From positions 17,355-81,354 of the forward strand of contig JAJEFG010000093.1 of the NCBI GenBank assembly GCA_022820545.1: a stretch of DNA of 64,000 nucleotides. The letters run 5' to 3'. The DNA is from Acidobacteriota bacterium (lineage in GTDB: Bacteria > Acidobacteriota > Vicinamibacteria > Marinacidobacterales > Marinacidobacteraceae). Shown in pieces: positions 1 through 9,016 of this stretch; the stretch's first letter is position 1, and each line of letters starts with the position of its first letter. Made by a program: the position numbers and the translations under genes. Below the pieces are notes generated by a model. It saw nothing but the letters and a program-made list of their open reading frames with translations. It was not told the DNA's origin and did not search any database.

Positions 1-1125
1 CGGCAGCCGGTCGAGCCGGGCGACCTATCCGAACTCGGCCTGCGTTACGACCTGACCGTCCCGCTCGCCCGGGTCACCGCCGAGTACCGCGCCCAACTGC
101 CCCCGGTGTTCCGGCGCTACCAGATCCAGTCGGTCTGGCGCGCCGACCGGGCCCAGCGCGGGCGTTTCCGGGAGTTCACGCAGTGCGACGCCGACATCGT
201 GGGGAGCAGTTCCCTGGTCGCCGATGCCGAGACACTCGTGGTGCTGCACGCCGCGCTGGTGGCTCTCGGTTTCTCGGACTTCACCATCCTGCTGAACCAC
301 CGGGAGTTGCTGCGGGCGCTGATCGCGGCGAGCGGAATCTCCGCTCCATCCGAGCAGGAGACGCTCGTGGTGCTCGACAAGATGGGCAAGATCGGCCGGG
401 AGGCCGTGGCGAGCGAGCTCGGCGGCCTCGCCGAGGTGGGGACGGACCGGGCCCGGCGGCTCCTCGAGCTGGTGCCGGGCGATGCCGAGGACCGGGAGGG
501 TGACCTGGACCGGCTCCGCCGTCTCGGGCAGGCGCTCCCCGAGGGGCCCGGAAGAAGTGCCGCGTCGGACCTCATCGAGTTGTTCGGTGCGCTCGACGGC
601 GCGCTGGGAGGAGCCGCTCCGGTCCGTTTCTCTCCGAGCCTGGCGCGCGGGCTGAGCTACTACACGGGACCCATCTTCGAGGTGGTCGCGGCGGGAGGCG
701 CCGGATCGCTCGCCGGGGGCGGCCGCTACGACGGTCTCGTCGGGATGTTCAGCGGGAGGGCGACCCCGGCGGTGGGGTTCTCGCTGGGCATGGAACGCAT
801 CCTGATGCTGCTGGAAGAAGGTGGCGCGTTCTCGGCCGAGGGGGCGGCGCCGCAGGCCATGCTCTGTCCGCTGCCGGGCATCGACACGGGCGACACGCTC
901 CGGGTGGCCGGCGCCCTGCGTGCCGCCGGAGTGCGGCTCGACGTCCAGGTGGACGCCCTGAAGCTCGGAAAGCAGCTCGGGCGCGCGGCCGCAGCCGGCG
1001 TTCGGTACGCGCTGATCCTCGGCCCCGATGAACTCGAGGCCGGGGAGTGCACCGTGCGCGACCTGGAGTCCGGCGAGCAGCGCACCGTCCCGCTCGACGA
1101 GGTTCCGAGGGCCCTCGAAGCCTGA
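1..1125 (+). CDS. hisS: Histidyl-tRNA synthetase, 5' truncated by window edge
   Basis: Class II aminoacyl-tRNA synthetase that charges tRNA-His with histidine in the cytosol. The frame is already open at base 1, so the N-terminal part with motif 1 lies outside the window; 374 residues are visible. They begin just before motif 2 (LRYDLTVPLARV, then VWRADRAQRGRFREF). Next come the histidine-specific loop GLSYYTGPIFEV and motif 3 (GFSLGMERILML). The last ~90 residues look like the alpha/beta anticodon-binding domain (LGKQLGRAAAAGVRYALILG). The regulatory paralogue HisZ was considered, but the intact histidine-binding loop and the C-terminal anticodon domain favour the true synthetase. An internal ATG at 106 is not the real start, since conserved sequence continues upstream of it. 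Confidence 0.95.
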   Translation, partial: RQPVEPGDLSELGLRYDLTVPLARVTAEYRAQLPPVFRRYQIQSVWRADRAQRGRFREFTQCDADIVGSSSLVADAETLVVLHAALVALGFSDFTILLNHRELLRALIAASGISAPSEQETLVVLDKMGKIGREAVASELGGLAEVGTDRARRLLELVPGDAEDREGDLDRLRRLGQALPEGPGRSAASDLIELFGALDGALGGAAPVRFSPSLARGLSYYTGPIFEVVAAGGAGSLAGGGRYDGLVGMFSGRATPAVGFSLGMERILMLLEEGGAFSAEGAAPQAMLCPLPGIDTGDTLRVAGALRAAGVRLDVQVDALKLGKQLGRAAAAGVRYALILGPDELEAGECTVRDLESGEQRTVPLDEVPRALEA

Positions 1126-1134
1126 CGCCGCCGA

Positions 1135-1431
1135 TCAATCCACCGGCGTCAACAACACGCGGCTGCGATCCCGGATCCGGGGATTCAGGGCATCCGCCCT
1201 GCCCTGCTTCGGGTCCGGAAGCCGCTCCGTCCGGAAGCGCCTGCCCGCCGCGAAGTACTCCGGCTGCCGCATGGGCGGAAGCGGCCGCGACGGATCGCGG
1301 ACGTAGATTCCGCTCTCGATCTCGCGCATGGCACCGACGAACAGGATTTCCCGCCACTTCCGCCGGGGAACGCTGAAGGCTCCGCGGTCTCCCACCGGTC
1401 TGAGGTCGTGGAAGGGGCCGGGATCAGACAT
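1135..1431 (-). CDS. Small hypothetical protein, 98 aa
   Basis: I do not recognise this protein. It is basic and Arg/Pro-rich, with a central stretch REIESGIYVRDPSRPLPP and no signal peptide or membrane segment. The codon pattern of this strand (mostly G/C in third position, few rare codons) looks coding, and the frame fills the gap between hisS and the TrmJ-like gene. It ends 9 bases from the hisS stop (convergent) and starts back to back with the promoter of the next gene, which fits a real divergent pair. Two overlapping plus-strand frames over the same bases look like shadows. Confidence 0.5.
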   Translation of the reverse strand: MSDPGPFHDLRPVGDRGAFSVPRRKWREILFVGAMREIESGIYVRDPSRPLPPMRQPEYFAAGRRFRTERLPDPKQGRADALNPRIRDRSRVLLTPVD

Positions 1432-1459
1432 TTGGACGCGAATAGTGGCCTTCTAGGAT
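1432..1459 (+). promoter_or_regulatory. Sigma70-like promoter for the TrmJ-like gene
   Basis: TTGGAC at 1432-1437 and TAGGAT at 1454-1459 are separated by 16 bases, a good -35/-10 match. The -10 lies only 12 bases before the ATG at 1472, so the transcript would have a leader of a few bases at most. The call rests on motif matching only. Confidence 0.45.
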
Positions 1460-1471
1460 AGGCAGGCGCTC

Positions 1472-2200
1472 ATGCCTCAGGTCCACCTCGTCCTCGTGCG
1501 GCCACGGCGTGCGGAGAACATCGGGGCCGTGGCCCGGGTGATCGGCAACACGGGGCTTGCCGGCCTCCGCCTCGTCGAGCCGGGAGACTGGCGCACCGTC
1601 GAAGCGTTCCGCATGGCCTGGCAGGCCGAAGTAGTGCTCGAGCAGGCGGCCGTGTTCCCCACGCTGGCCGAGGCGGTCGGCGGTTGCCGGCTGGTGGCCG
1701 GACTGAGCGGCCGGGGGCGGGAAGCGATCCGCCACCTGACTCCGCGGGAACTCGGCGGCGAAGTCGCGGCGATCGAGGCGGACGGCGAGGTCGCGGTGGT
1801 CTTCGGCAACGAGTCGAGCGGGTTGACGCTGGAGGAGCGGTCGCTCTGTCAGCGCCAGGTGCGGATTCCGACCTCGCCCCGGCAGCCCTCCCTGAACCTC
1901 GCCCAGGCGGCGATGATCGCCGCCTACGAGATCTTTCTGGCGAGCGGTCCCCCTCCCGAGGAACCCCTCCGGCGAACCACCGCGGAACAGGCCGAGCGCG
2001 CGCTCCTCACCCTGCGCGACGCCATGCTCGCGGTTGGGTTCCTGCCGCCGGAGAAACCGGAAGCGCGCTTCGCCGAATGGCGCGAGCTCTTCGGGCGCGC
2101 CGGCCTCACCGAGCGCGAAACCCGGATGATGATGGCGTTCACCCGGCGGGTGAAGGACGCCGGAACCCGGGCGGGAAAGCCGCCGGCCCGAAGCGGCTAG
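1472..2200 (+). CDS. trmJ: tRNA/rRNA 2'-O-methyltransferase, TrmJ-like (SpoU/TrmH family)
   Basis: SAM-dependent SPOUT methyltransferase, 242 aa. TrmJ members methylate the ribose of nucleotide 32 in the tRNA anticodon loop. The N-terminus carries the family start VHLVLVRPRRAENIGAVARV. The knot motifs are FGNESSGLTLEE (motif 2) and PSLNLAQAAMIAAYE (motif 3), and a helical C-terminal tail of ~80 residues is typical of TrmJ rather than of short TrmL. The start is the first ATG after a -10-like TAGGAT and has no Shine-Dalgarno sequence. Substrate specificity within the family is inferred. It lies downstream of hisS on the same strand, another tRNA-related gene, but with its own promoter-like sequence. 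Confidence 0.88.
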   Translation: MPQVHLVLVRPRRAENIGAVARVIGNTGLAGLRLVEPGDWRTVEAFRMAWQAEVVLEQAAVFPTLAEAVGGCRLVAGLSGRGREAIRHLTPRELGGEVAAIEADGEVAVVFGNESSGLTLEERSLCQRQVRIPTSPRQPSLNLAQAAMIAAYEIFLASGPPPEEPLRRTTAEQAERALLTLRDAMLAVGFLPPEKPEARFAEWRELFGRAGLTERETRMMMAFTRRVKDAGTRAGKPPARSG

Positions 2201-2233
2201 CGTTCAGGCGCGACCACTCGCCGCGCCCCGTCC

Positions 2234-2902
2234 TCAGAGACTCCCGCGGAAGAGGCGGATCACCCGGTCCCAGGCGTCCGCTGCCGCGTCGGCGTCATAC
2301 ACCTCGGGACGGCCGTCGTTGAAGAACGCGTGATCGGTTCCCGGATAGGTGTGGAACTCGTGAGCGACGCCGGCGCCGGTGAGCGACGCGTCCAGGTTGG
2401 CGACCGCCTCGGCGTTCACGAAGCCGTCGTTCTCGGCGAAGAGCCCCAGCACCGGACAGCGGATCGCCGCGTAGTCCGGGTGAACGTTCGGGTGGACGCC
2501 GTAGAAGTCGACGCAGGCGCCGATGCGCGGCGACTTGCTGGCGGCATAGAGCGCGAGCTGGCCGCCCATGCAGAAACCCACCACCCCGACGGAGTCGCCG
2601 GAAGCGACGGTCGCCAGGTGGTCCGCGGCGCCGCGCAGATCCTGCTCGGCGCGGTCCACCTCGAGCGCCATGAACAGCTTGCCGGCCTCGTCCGGCGAGG
2701 TGGTCGCCTCGCCGTGGAACAGATCGGGAGCGAGCGCCGTGAATCCGGCCTCCGCGAAGCGGTCTGCAACCTCCCTGATGTGGCCCACCAGACCCCACCA
2801 TTCCTGGATCACCAGAACCCCGGGCCCCGGCCGATCCGGCACCGCGAGGTAGCCGTCCGCGGAACCGCCGTTCGCGGCAAAGGAAACCATTTCGCTGCGC
2901 AT
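2234..2902 (-). CDS. Dienelactone hydrolase family protein
   Basis: Cytosolic alpha/beta hydrolase of 222 aa related to carboxymethylenebutenolidase, which opens dienelactone rings in chlorocatechol breakdown; the family also contains general esterases. The nucleophile elbow is GFCMGG with the cysteine characteristic of the family, followed by the acid in LFAENDGFV and the histidine in GTDHAFFN. The N-terminal QEWWGLVGHIREVADRFAEA is a strong family signature. Length is normal and there is no signal peptide. No aromatic-degradation genes are nearby, so the substrate is unknown. Confidence 0.9.
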   Translation of the reverse strand: MRSEMVSFAANGGSADGYLAVPDRPGPGVLVIQEWWGLVGHIREVADRFAEAGFTALAPDLFHGEATTSPDEAGKLFMALEVDRAEQDLRGAADHLATVASGDSVGVVGFCMGGQLALYAASKSPRIGACVDFYGVHPNVHPDYAAIRCPVLGLFAENDGFVNAEAVANLDASLTGAGVAHEFHTYPGTDHAFFNDGRPEVYDADAAADAWDRVIRLFRGSL

Positions 2903-3033
2903 CGTGATCCTCCTCCGGGGGGCCGCGATGCTACCAGCGCGGGCTCTTCCGGCCGCGAAAATCCTTCCGGAATGCGCGTTTCGTTTGTTATCGTCGTTCG
3001 GCTACCGCGCCAGGAGCGAAAGGAAGGACGCCG

Positions 3034-4734
3034 ATGAGCCCACTGCTCGCGACGCTCGTGTGCTTCGCGCTCTACATCGTCGGCTACCGCTTCTACGGCC
3101 GGCGCATCGCCCGCCGCTCCTTCGAGCTGGACGATTCGCGGCCGACTCCCGCCCACGAACTGAACGACGGGCACGACTACGTCCCGACCCCGAAGCCGGT
3201 CCTCTTCGGGCACCACTACGCCTCCATCGCGGGTCTGGCCCCCATGCTCGGGCCGGCCATCGCGGTGATCTGGGGCTGGGTCCCCGCGATGATCTGGGTG
3301 GTCGTCGGAACCCTGCTGGTGGGCGCGGTGCACGACTTCTCGGCGCTCTGCATCAGCATCCGGGCGAAGGGCAGGTCCATCGGCCGGATCGCCGAGGACA
3401 TCATCGGCCGGCGCGCCAAGTACCTCTTCCACGCCCTGATCGTCTTCCTGGTCGGGCTCGCGATGGGCGTCTTCGTCCAGGTCGTCGCGCAGCTCTTCTC
3501 GAGCATCTTCTATCCCGAGGCGGTCGCTCCGAGCACCGCGGTGATGGTGCTCGCCATCGCCATGGGGTACCTCTCCTACCGGAAGGGCGTCCCGCTGCGC
3601 TACCTCGTGCCCGTGGGCGCCACGCTCCTGTTCGTGAGCATCTGGCTCGGGATGGCGGTGATTCCGACGCCGGATCTCTCCACGACGGCCTGGAGCTATG
3701 TGCTGCTGGTCTACGCCTTCTGCGCCTCGGTCCTGCCCGTCTGGCTGCTGCTCCAGCCTCGGGACTTCCTGAACTCCATCCTGCTCTACCTGGGCCTCAT
3801 CGGGATCTTCGTCTCCTTCGTGATCCAGAACCCCGAGTTCGCAGCCCCCGCCTACAACCCCGAGCCCAGCGGCGCCCCGCCCATTCTCCCGTTCGTCTTC
3901 GTCGTGATCGCCTGCGGCGCGGTTTCCGGGTTCCACGCGCTGGTCTCGTCGGGCACCACTTCCAAGCAGATCAACAAGGAGAGCGACGCACCCCTCATCG
4001 GCTACGGGGGGATGATCGCCGAGAGCCTGCTCGGGCTTTCGGCCGTGCTCGCCTGCACCGCGGGATTCGCGAGCAGCGATCTGTGGCACCAACACTACGC
4101 GGACTGGAACGCGGCGAACGGTCTCGCCCAGAAGCTGGACGCCTACATCACGGGAGCCGCCAACTTCCTGGTCACCATCGGGATTCCGGTGGAGGCGGGG
4201 AAGGCCTTCGTGGCGCTCGTGGCGGTCTCCTTCGCCCTCACCACCCTCGACTCGGCAACCCGGATCCTCCGCTACAACATCGAGGAGATCTCGGAGAGCA
4301 TCAAGGTTCCGGCCCTCGGGAACCGCCACGTGGCCTCCCTGCTCGCGGTGGCGATCATCGGCTTCTTCGCGCTGATGAAGGTCCCGTCGGGGACCGGAGA
4401 GATGGTGCCCGCGGGCACCGCGCTCTGGGCGCTCTTCGGGACCACGAACCAGATCATGGCGGGACTGACCCTGCTGTCGGTCACCCTCTACCTCTACTTC
4501 CGCAAGAAGCCGTTCGCCTTCGCGCTCTTCCCGATGGTGTTCATGGTCGGCATCACCATCGCCGCCATGATCTACAACATTCGGCTCTACGCGGAGTCCG
4601 GCAACCTCGTCCTGCTATTGGTGGGCGGGGCGATCATGGCGCTCGCCGTCGGGCTGGTCTTCGAGGGGATCCTCCGGTTCACGAAGGGCCGGGAGGCCGC
4701 GATCGAGGGCATCCGCCGGGCGTTCGGGGACTGA
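3034..4734 (+). CDS. cstA: Carbon starvation protein CstA family transporter
   Basis: Polytopic inner-membrane protein of 566 aa, close to the shorter CstA group (E. coli CstA is about 700 aa). CstA proteins take up pyruvate and have been linked to peptide use in starvation. The N-terminal family block is present (RRSFELDDSRPTPAH, then GHHYASIAG), followed by more than a dozen hydrophobic segments; the ITGAANFLVTIGIP / FALTTLDSATRILRYNIEE region is also typical. A Shine-Dalgarno run AAAGGAAGGA precedes the ATG. The gene is followed after 13 bases by a secreted amidohydrolase and then gamma-glutamyltransferase. I infer an operon for salvage of peptides or their breakdown products. Confidence 0.92.
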   Translation: MSPLLATLVCFALYIVGYRFYGRRIARRSFELDDSRPTPAHELNDGHDYVPTPKPVLFGHHYASIAGLAPMLGPAIAVIWGWVPAMIWVVVGTLLVGAVHDFSALCISIRAKGRSIGRIAEDIIGRRAKYLFHALIVFLVGLAMGVFVQVVAQLFSSIFYPEAVAPSTAVMVLAIAMGYLSYRKGVPLRYLVPVGATLLFVSIWLGMAVIPTPDLSTTAWSYVLLVYAFCASVLPVWLLLQPRDFLNSILLYLGLIGIFVSFVIQNPEFAAPAYNPEPSGAPPILPFVFVVIACGAVSGFHALVSSGTTSKQINKESDAPLIGYGGMIAESLLGLSAVLACTAGFASSDLWHQHYADWNAANGLAQKLDAYITGAANFLVTIGIPVEAGKAFVALVAVSFALTTLDSATRILRYNIEEISESIKVPALGNRHVASLLAVAIIGFFALMKVPSGTGEMVPAGTALWALFGTTNQIMAGLTLLSVTLYLYFRKKPFAFALFPMVFMVGITIAAMIYNIRLYAESGNLVLLLVGGAIMALAVGLVFEGILRFTKGREAAIEGIRRAFGD

Positions 4735-4747
4735 ACGCGGAAGGGGC

Positions 4748-6076
4748 ATGTCCTCGCCGATCAGGTCCGGCGCAACCCTGATCGCGGCGCTGCTGCTCGC
4801 GGCCACCGCCGCGGGGCAGGACCGGCTCGCGCTGGTCGGCGGCATGCTGCTCGACGGCTACGACGTGCCCCCGCTCCACCACGCGGCGGTGCTCATCGAG
4901 GGCGACCGCATCGTCGCGGTGGGCCGCGCCGCGGAAATGGAGATTCCGCCGGACGCCGACGTGGTGGACACGCGCGGCCGGGTGATGATGCCCGGGATGA
5001 TGGATCTCCACGCCCACCTCGCGGTCCTCGGCCACGGCGAGTACGGCCGCTGGTTCTCCTGGATCGACGAGGAGGGGGTGGACATCGAGGAGGTCATGGA
5101 GATCTCGGCGAAGCAACTCCTGCTCGCCGGGGTGACCACCGCGGTGGATCTCGGGGCGCCGCTCGAAGCCAGCCTCGCGGTGCGCGACCGCATCGCCCGC
5201 GGCGAGGTCCCCGGCGCCCGGTTGCTGATGGCGGGCCCCTGGATCACCCGCCGGGTGAGTTTCTGGCCCGAGAACTACCAGATCGGCATCAGCTCGCCGG
5301 AGGAGGCCTCGGCGGCGGTCGAGCGGCTCGCCGAAGCCGGAGTGGACGTCATCAAGGCGTGGGTCGGGCTCACCCGCGAGGACTACCAGGCGGTCGCGGA
5401 CACCGCGCACCGCCACGGGCTCCGGGTCCACGCCCACGTGTACGCGCCGGACGACGTCCGGAACGCGCTCGAAGCCGGCATCGATGTCCTCACCCACGCG
5501 GGATCGGCGGGCACGCCGCCCTACGAAGAGGACCTGCTGCGCGACATCGTGGTCGCCGGCCGCCCGGTGGTGATCACCGGCGCCCACCGGGTGTGGGTGT
5601 TCCCGGCCACCGTGGAGTTCCCCGAGCGGCTGCAGGACCCGCGGCTCCGGGACGACCTGCCGGCAGCCATGTACGACGAACTGCAGCGCAGCTTCGAGAA
5701 CTTCCACACGCTTCCCTACTTCCAGACGACCGCCCGCCAGATGTTCTTCGGCGACGCCTCGCTCGGACAGTGGATCGAGGCGGGAGCGGTCATGGGGATG
5801 GGCACCGACTCCGGAACGCCCATGAACTTTCACACCGAAGCCCTCTGGCGGGAACTGAAGGCCCACGTGGATCTGGGCATGACGCCCATGGAGGCCATCG
5901 TGGCGGCGACCCGGATCAACGCCCGGATCCTCGGACTGGCCAACGACCTGGGCACCATCGAGCCGGGCAAGATCGCGGACATCGTGGTGCTCCGCGGGGA
6001 CCCGCGGTTCAGCATCACCGCGCTCGACGACCCCGAGCTCGTCGTCAAGGACGGCAAGGTGTACCGAAGGGAGTAG
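4748..6076 (+). CDS. Secreted amidohydrolase family protein
   Basis: Metal-dependent amidohydrolase (imidazolonepropionase/prolidase-like branch), 442 aa. A signal peptide covers about residues 1-23 (SGATLIAALLLAATAAGQ), so it is periplasmic or exported. Metal ligands visible are HAH in MMDLHAHLAVLG, the lysine in VIKAWVG (a usual carbamylated-lysine position), the histidines in RVHAHVYA and THAG, and the aspartate in GMGTDSG. The closing GTIEPGKIADIVVL beta-sandwich motif is intact. It lies 13 bases after cstA and 24 before ggt, so it is probably co-transcribed. A cyclic dipeptide, acyl-amino-acid or similar amide is a likely substrate class, but the real one is unknown. Confidence 0.87.
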   Translation: MSSPIRSGATLIAALLLAATAAGQDRLALVGGMLLDGYDVPPLHHAAVLIEGDRIVAVGRAAEMEIPPDADVVDTRGRVMMPGMMDLHAHLAVLGHGEYGRWFSWIDEEGVDIEEVMEISAKQLLLAGVTTAVDLGAPLEASLAVRDRIARGEVPGARLLMAGPWITRRVSFWPENYQIGISSPEEASAAVERLAEAGVDVIKAWVGLTREDYQAVADTAHRHGLRVHAHVYAPDDVRNALEAGIDVLTHAGSAGTPPYEEDLLRDIVVAGRPVVITGAHRVWVFPATVEFPERLQDPRLRDDLPAAMYDELQRSFENFHTLPYFQTTARQMFFGDASLGQWIEAGAVMGMGTDSGTPMNFHTEALWRELKAHVDLGMTPMEAIVAATRINARILGLANDLGTIEPGKIADIVVLRGDPRFSITALDDPELVVKDGKVYRRE

Positions 6077-6100
6077 CGGCACGCCGCCAAGGAGACAACC

Positions 6101-7957
6101 ATGAAGATTTCCGGTTTCCCGTTCCGGACCGTGCCGGTCCGGCAGACTGCGGCCGTGCTGGCCGTCCTCATCGGCCTTGCCGCGCCTTCCTTCGCTCAGG
6201 AAGCCGCCCATCCCATCCGCGTCGGGGAGATGCGAAGCCAGGACCGCCCCGTGGTGCCCGGAGTCCACGGCCTGGTGACGGCGGGACACCCGCTGGCGAC
6301 CATGGCCGGCGTCCAGACGCTGATGAAGGGCGGCAACGCGATCGACGCCTCGGTCGCGGTGCTGGCGGTCCTGAACGTCGTCCGTCCACAGATGTCCGGC
6401 GCAGCCGGGAACGGCTTCCTGACCTACTTCGACAAGGCCTCGGGAACGGTCCATTCCCTGAGCGCCACCGGCGCGGCGCCGGGCGCGCTCCGCGCCCAGG
6501 ACCTGACGCCCGACCAGTTGAACAAGGGCATCAACGCCGGCGTGGTCCCGGGCCTCTTCGGCGCCTGGATCTCGATGCTCGACCGTCACGGCACCATGAG
6601 TCTCGAAGAGGTGCTGGCGCCCGCGATCGACTACGCGAAGAACGGGCATCCCATCGAGGAGTCGGTGTCGCGGGCGATCGCACTCTCGCGGGAGGACTTC
6701 GAGCGCTTCCCGACCAGCGTGCGGATGTTCCTGCCCGAGGGGCGGGTGCCGGAGACCGGCGAGCTCTTCAAGATGCCCGATCTCGGCCGGACGCTCGAGA
6801 GACTCGTCGAGGCGGAGCAGGCCGCCCGGCGCACCGGCAAGGACCGCTCGGAAGCCCTCGACGCCGCCTTCGACCGCTTCTACCGCGGCGACATCGCCGA
6901 GGAGATGGCCCGCTTCTACGAGGAGAACGACGGTCCGTTCACGCTCGAGGATTTCGCGGCCTACGAGCCCATGTGGAAGGAGCCCCTCCACACCAACTAC
7001 CGGGGGTACGACGTCTACTCGAGTCCGCCCACCTCCCGCGGCGGCATGGAAGTGCTGATGCAGCTCAACCTGATCGAGGGCTTCGACATTGCCGCACTGG
7101 GCCAGAACTCGGCCGAAACGCTCCACCTCGTGATCGAGTCGATCAAGGTCGCCAAGTCCGACGTCTACCGCTACGTCGCGGACCAGGCCAGGTTCGAGGT
7201 TCCGCTCGAGGGACTCCTCTCGAAGGAGTACGCCGAGACGCGGCGCGCGCTCATGAACGAGCGGACCGCGATTGCCTACCCCGAAGGCGGCGTCCCGCCG
7301 GGCGCGGCCGCCACGGATGCGGCGCCGGGCGTTCTCTCCGCGGCGAACCCGGCAGCCAGCCGGTCCTTCGCCGGCAGCACCACCAGTTTCTCGGTGGTGG
7401 ACGGGGCCGGCAACGCGGTGGCCTGCACCCCGACCCACGGCGGCATGTTCGGCACCGCGGTGGTGGTCGGGGGCACGGGCCTCACCTTCAACAACGGAAC
7501 CCGGATCGGCTCCACCGCGCCGCATCCCGACCACCCGAACTACGCCCGCGGCGGCCAGATCCCCATCCTGAACAACTCGCCGATCATCGTCCTGAAGGAC
7601 GGCGAGTTCCTGCTCGCGCTCGGGACACCGGGCGGGGAGACCATCGGTCAGACCCAGTTCCAGGTGCTGTTGAACATCCTCGACTTCGGCCTGAACATCC
7701 AGGAGGCGGTCGCGGCGCCCCGCCTCAGCCTCTTCGCCGACCCCAACTTCTACACGCCGGGGGCCGACATCCTGGTGCGGGTGGAGAACCGGGTGACGCC
7801 GGGAGTGGTCGAAGCGCTCCTCGGGATGGGCCACCGGGCCGAACTCACGGGCGGCTACGCCCTCGGCAGCAACAACGGCATCCTCATGGATCTCGCGGCC
7901 GGCACCATGACGGCGGGCGCCGACCCCCGCCGCGCCGCCTACGCCATCGGCTACTGA
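6101..7957 (+). CDS. ggt: Gamma-glutamyltransferase / glutathione hydrolase
   Basis: Periplasmic N-terminal-nucleophile hydrolase of 618 aa that cleaves the gamma-glutamyl bond of glutathione and related peptides. A signal peptide ends near AAPSFAQEA (about residue 33). The large subunit has LKGGNAIDASVAV and SGAAGNGFLTYF. Autocleavage is expected before the catalytic threonine at about residue 427 in GSTTSFSVVD, which replaces the more common TTHxSVVD; the His-to-Ser change beside the nucleophile is mildly unusual. The small-subunit motifs PTHGGMFG, FNNG and GTPGGETIGQTQ are present. It follows the amidohydrolase by 24 bases. I infer a role in using extracellular glutathione or gamma-glutamyl peptides. 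Confidence 0.93.
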   Translation: MKISGFPFRTVPVRQTAAVLAVLIGLAAPSFAQEAAHPIRVGEMRSQDRPVVPGVHGLVTAGHPLATMAGVQTLMKGGNAIDASVAVLAVLNVVRPQMSGAAGNGFLTYFDKASGTVHSLSATGAAPGALRAQDLTPDQLNKGINAGVVPGLFGAWISMLDRHGTMSLEEVLAPAIDYAKNGHPIEESVSRAIALSREDFERFPTSVRMFLPEGRVPETGELFKMPDLGRTLERLVEAEQAARRTGKDRSEALDAAFDRFYRGDIAEEMARFYEENDGPFTLEDFAAYEPMWKEPLHTNYRGYDVYSSPPTSRGGMEVLMQLNLIEGFDIAALGQNSAETLHLVIESIKVAKSDVYRYVADQARFEVPLEGLLSKEYAETRRALMNERTAIAYPEGGVPPGAAATDAAPGVLSAANPAASRSFAGSTTSFSVVDGAGNAVACTPTHGGMFGTAVVVGGTGLTFNNGTRIGSTAPHPDHPNYARGGQIPILNNSPIIVLKDGEFLLALGTPGGETIGQTQFQVLLNILDFGLNIQEAVAAPRLSLFADPNFYTPGADILVRVENRVTPGVVEALLGMGHRAELTGGYALGSNNGILMDLAAGTMTAGADPRRAAYAIGY

Positions 7958-7964
7958 TGGCGCT

Positions 7965-8087
7965 CGGAGCGCCGGCCTCCGGCCGGCATCGCGGCCCCCA
8001 GGGCCGCGGAACCGCGCACGCTCCTCCCCCGGATGGCACCCTTCGGAGCGCCGGCCTCCGGCCGGCATCGCGGCCCCCAGGGCCGCG
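7965..8087. repeat. Two identical 44-base copies of a paired-hairpin intergenic repeat
   Basis: Positions 7965-8008 and 8044-8087 are identical over 44 bases. Each unit holds two inverted repeats, GCCGGCCTCCGGCCGGC and GCGGCCCCCAGGGCCGC. The first half recurs at 30524-30550, there followed by a different second hairpin. The unit sits between the ggt stop and the next signal-peptide ORF and is REP-like. Confidence 0.85.
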
Positions 8088-8128
8088 AAACTCTCGTCCT
8101 CACGCACCCTGGTAACGAATCGCCACCC

Positions 8129-9016
8129 ATGAAACTCCCAACCGCCCTCATCACCCTCCTCCTCCTGCTCCTCGCCGGCACCGCCCCCGCCCAGGACGTC
8201 CCCATGCCCGAAATGGTGGAGATCCAGGGCGGCGTCTTCTTCATGGGCTCGCAGGCCGGCCCGCCCCAGGAAAAGCCCATCCACGCCGTCCAGGTCTCGG
8301 ACTTCTGGATCTCGAAGTACGAGATCACCCACGCCGAGTTCGCCGCCTTCGTCGAGGACACCGGTTACGAGACCGAGGCGGAGAAGTTCGGCACCGGCCG
8401 GATCCTCCGGGACGGCCGCTTCGTCTACTCCCCGGGCTTCACCTGGAAGGAGCCCCACGGACCGGGCTCGACGGTCACGGAACCCGACAGGTACCCCGTG
8501 GTCCAGGTGAGCTGGAACGACGGCGTCGCCTACACCCGCTGGCTCAGCCGGCAGACCGGCCAGGCCTGGCGGCTGCCCACCGAGGCCGAGTGGGAGTACG
8601 CCTGCCGCGGCGGCACCCAGACGACCTACTGGTGGGGCGACGACTTCGACCAGACGAACGTGAACACCGCGGGCGCCTGGCGTCCGGGGGACGCCCCCTG
8701 GCCCCGGGACGAACACACCCTGATCACCCCGATCGACCGCTACCCGGCGAACCCCTTCGGGCTCCACGACATGCTCGGCAACAACTGGGAATGGGTCCAG
8801 GACTATTCCTCCGCGGACTACTACGCCGCCCAGGTGCGGCGGCCGGAGTCACCGGTGGTGGATCCCCAGGGGCCCGCCTCCGGCCATGAGCGCGTCCTTC
8901 GCGGCGGGGGGTGGAACGTCAACCCGGACCGGGCGACCTGTTCGTTCCGTTTCCTCGCCGACCCGCCGGTCTACCGCAGCGACCACGTCAGCCTGCGGGT
9001 GGTCCGGAACCCCTGA
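8129..9016 (+). CDS. Secreted SUMF1/formylglycine-generating-enzyme-like domain protein
   Basis: Protein of 295 aa from the ATG at 8129; this start is chosen because it opens a clear signal peptide (LITLLLLLLAGTAPAQ), whereas the longer frame from 8033 only reads through the repeat. The sulfatase-modifying-factor fold is evident: GGVFFMGS, YEITHAEFAAFV, VQVSWNDGVAYTRWLS, RLPTEAEWEYACRGG, NPFGLHDMLGNNWEW and VLRGGGWN. The end reads GGGWNVNPDRATCSFRF, so only one of the two cysteines used for catalysis in true formylglycine-generating enzymes is present. A non-catalytic or different role (ligand binding, cofactor maturation) is therefore likely. No sulfatase gene is in the window. Confidence 0.85.
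   Translation: MKLPTALITLLLLLLAGTAPAQDVPMPEMVEIQGGVFFMGSQAGPPQEKPIHAVQVSDFWISKYEITHAEFAAFVEDTGYETEAEKFGTGRILRDGRFVYSPGFTWKEPHGPGSTVTEPDRYPVVQVSWNDGVAYTRWLSRQTGQAWRLPTEAEWEYACRGGTQTTYWWGDDFDQTNVNTAGAWRPGDAPWPRDEHTLITPIDRYPANPFGLHDMLGNNWEWVQDYSSADYYAAQVRRPESPVVDPQGPASGHERVLRGGGWNVNPDRATCSFRFLADPPVYRSDHVSLRVVRNP

Noticed and set aside
5359..8115. 918-codon plus-strand frame overlapping amidohydrolase and ggt
   Set aside because: Arg/Pro/Gly-rich out-of-frame reading of two genuine genes.
4679..8767. 1362-codon open frame antisense to the amidohydrolase, ggt and SUMF1 genes
   Set aside because: It overlies three genes with clear family motifs. The translation is His/Arg/Gly/Val-rich without domains, as expected for a frame opened by GC-rich codon bias.
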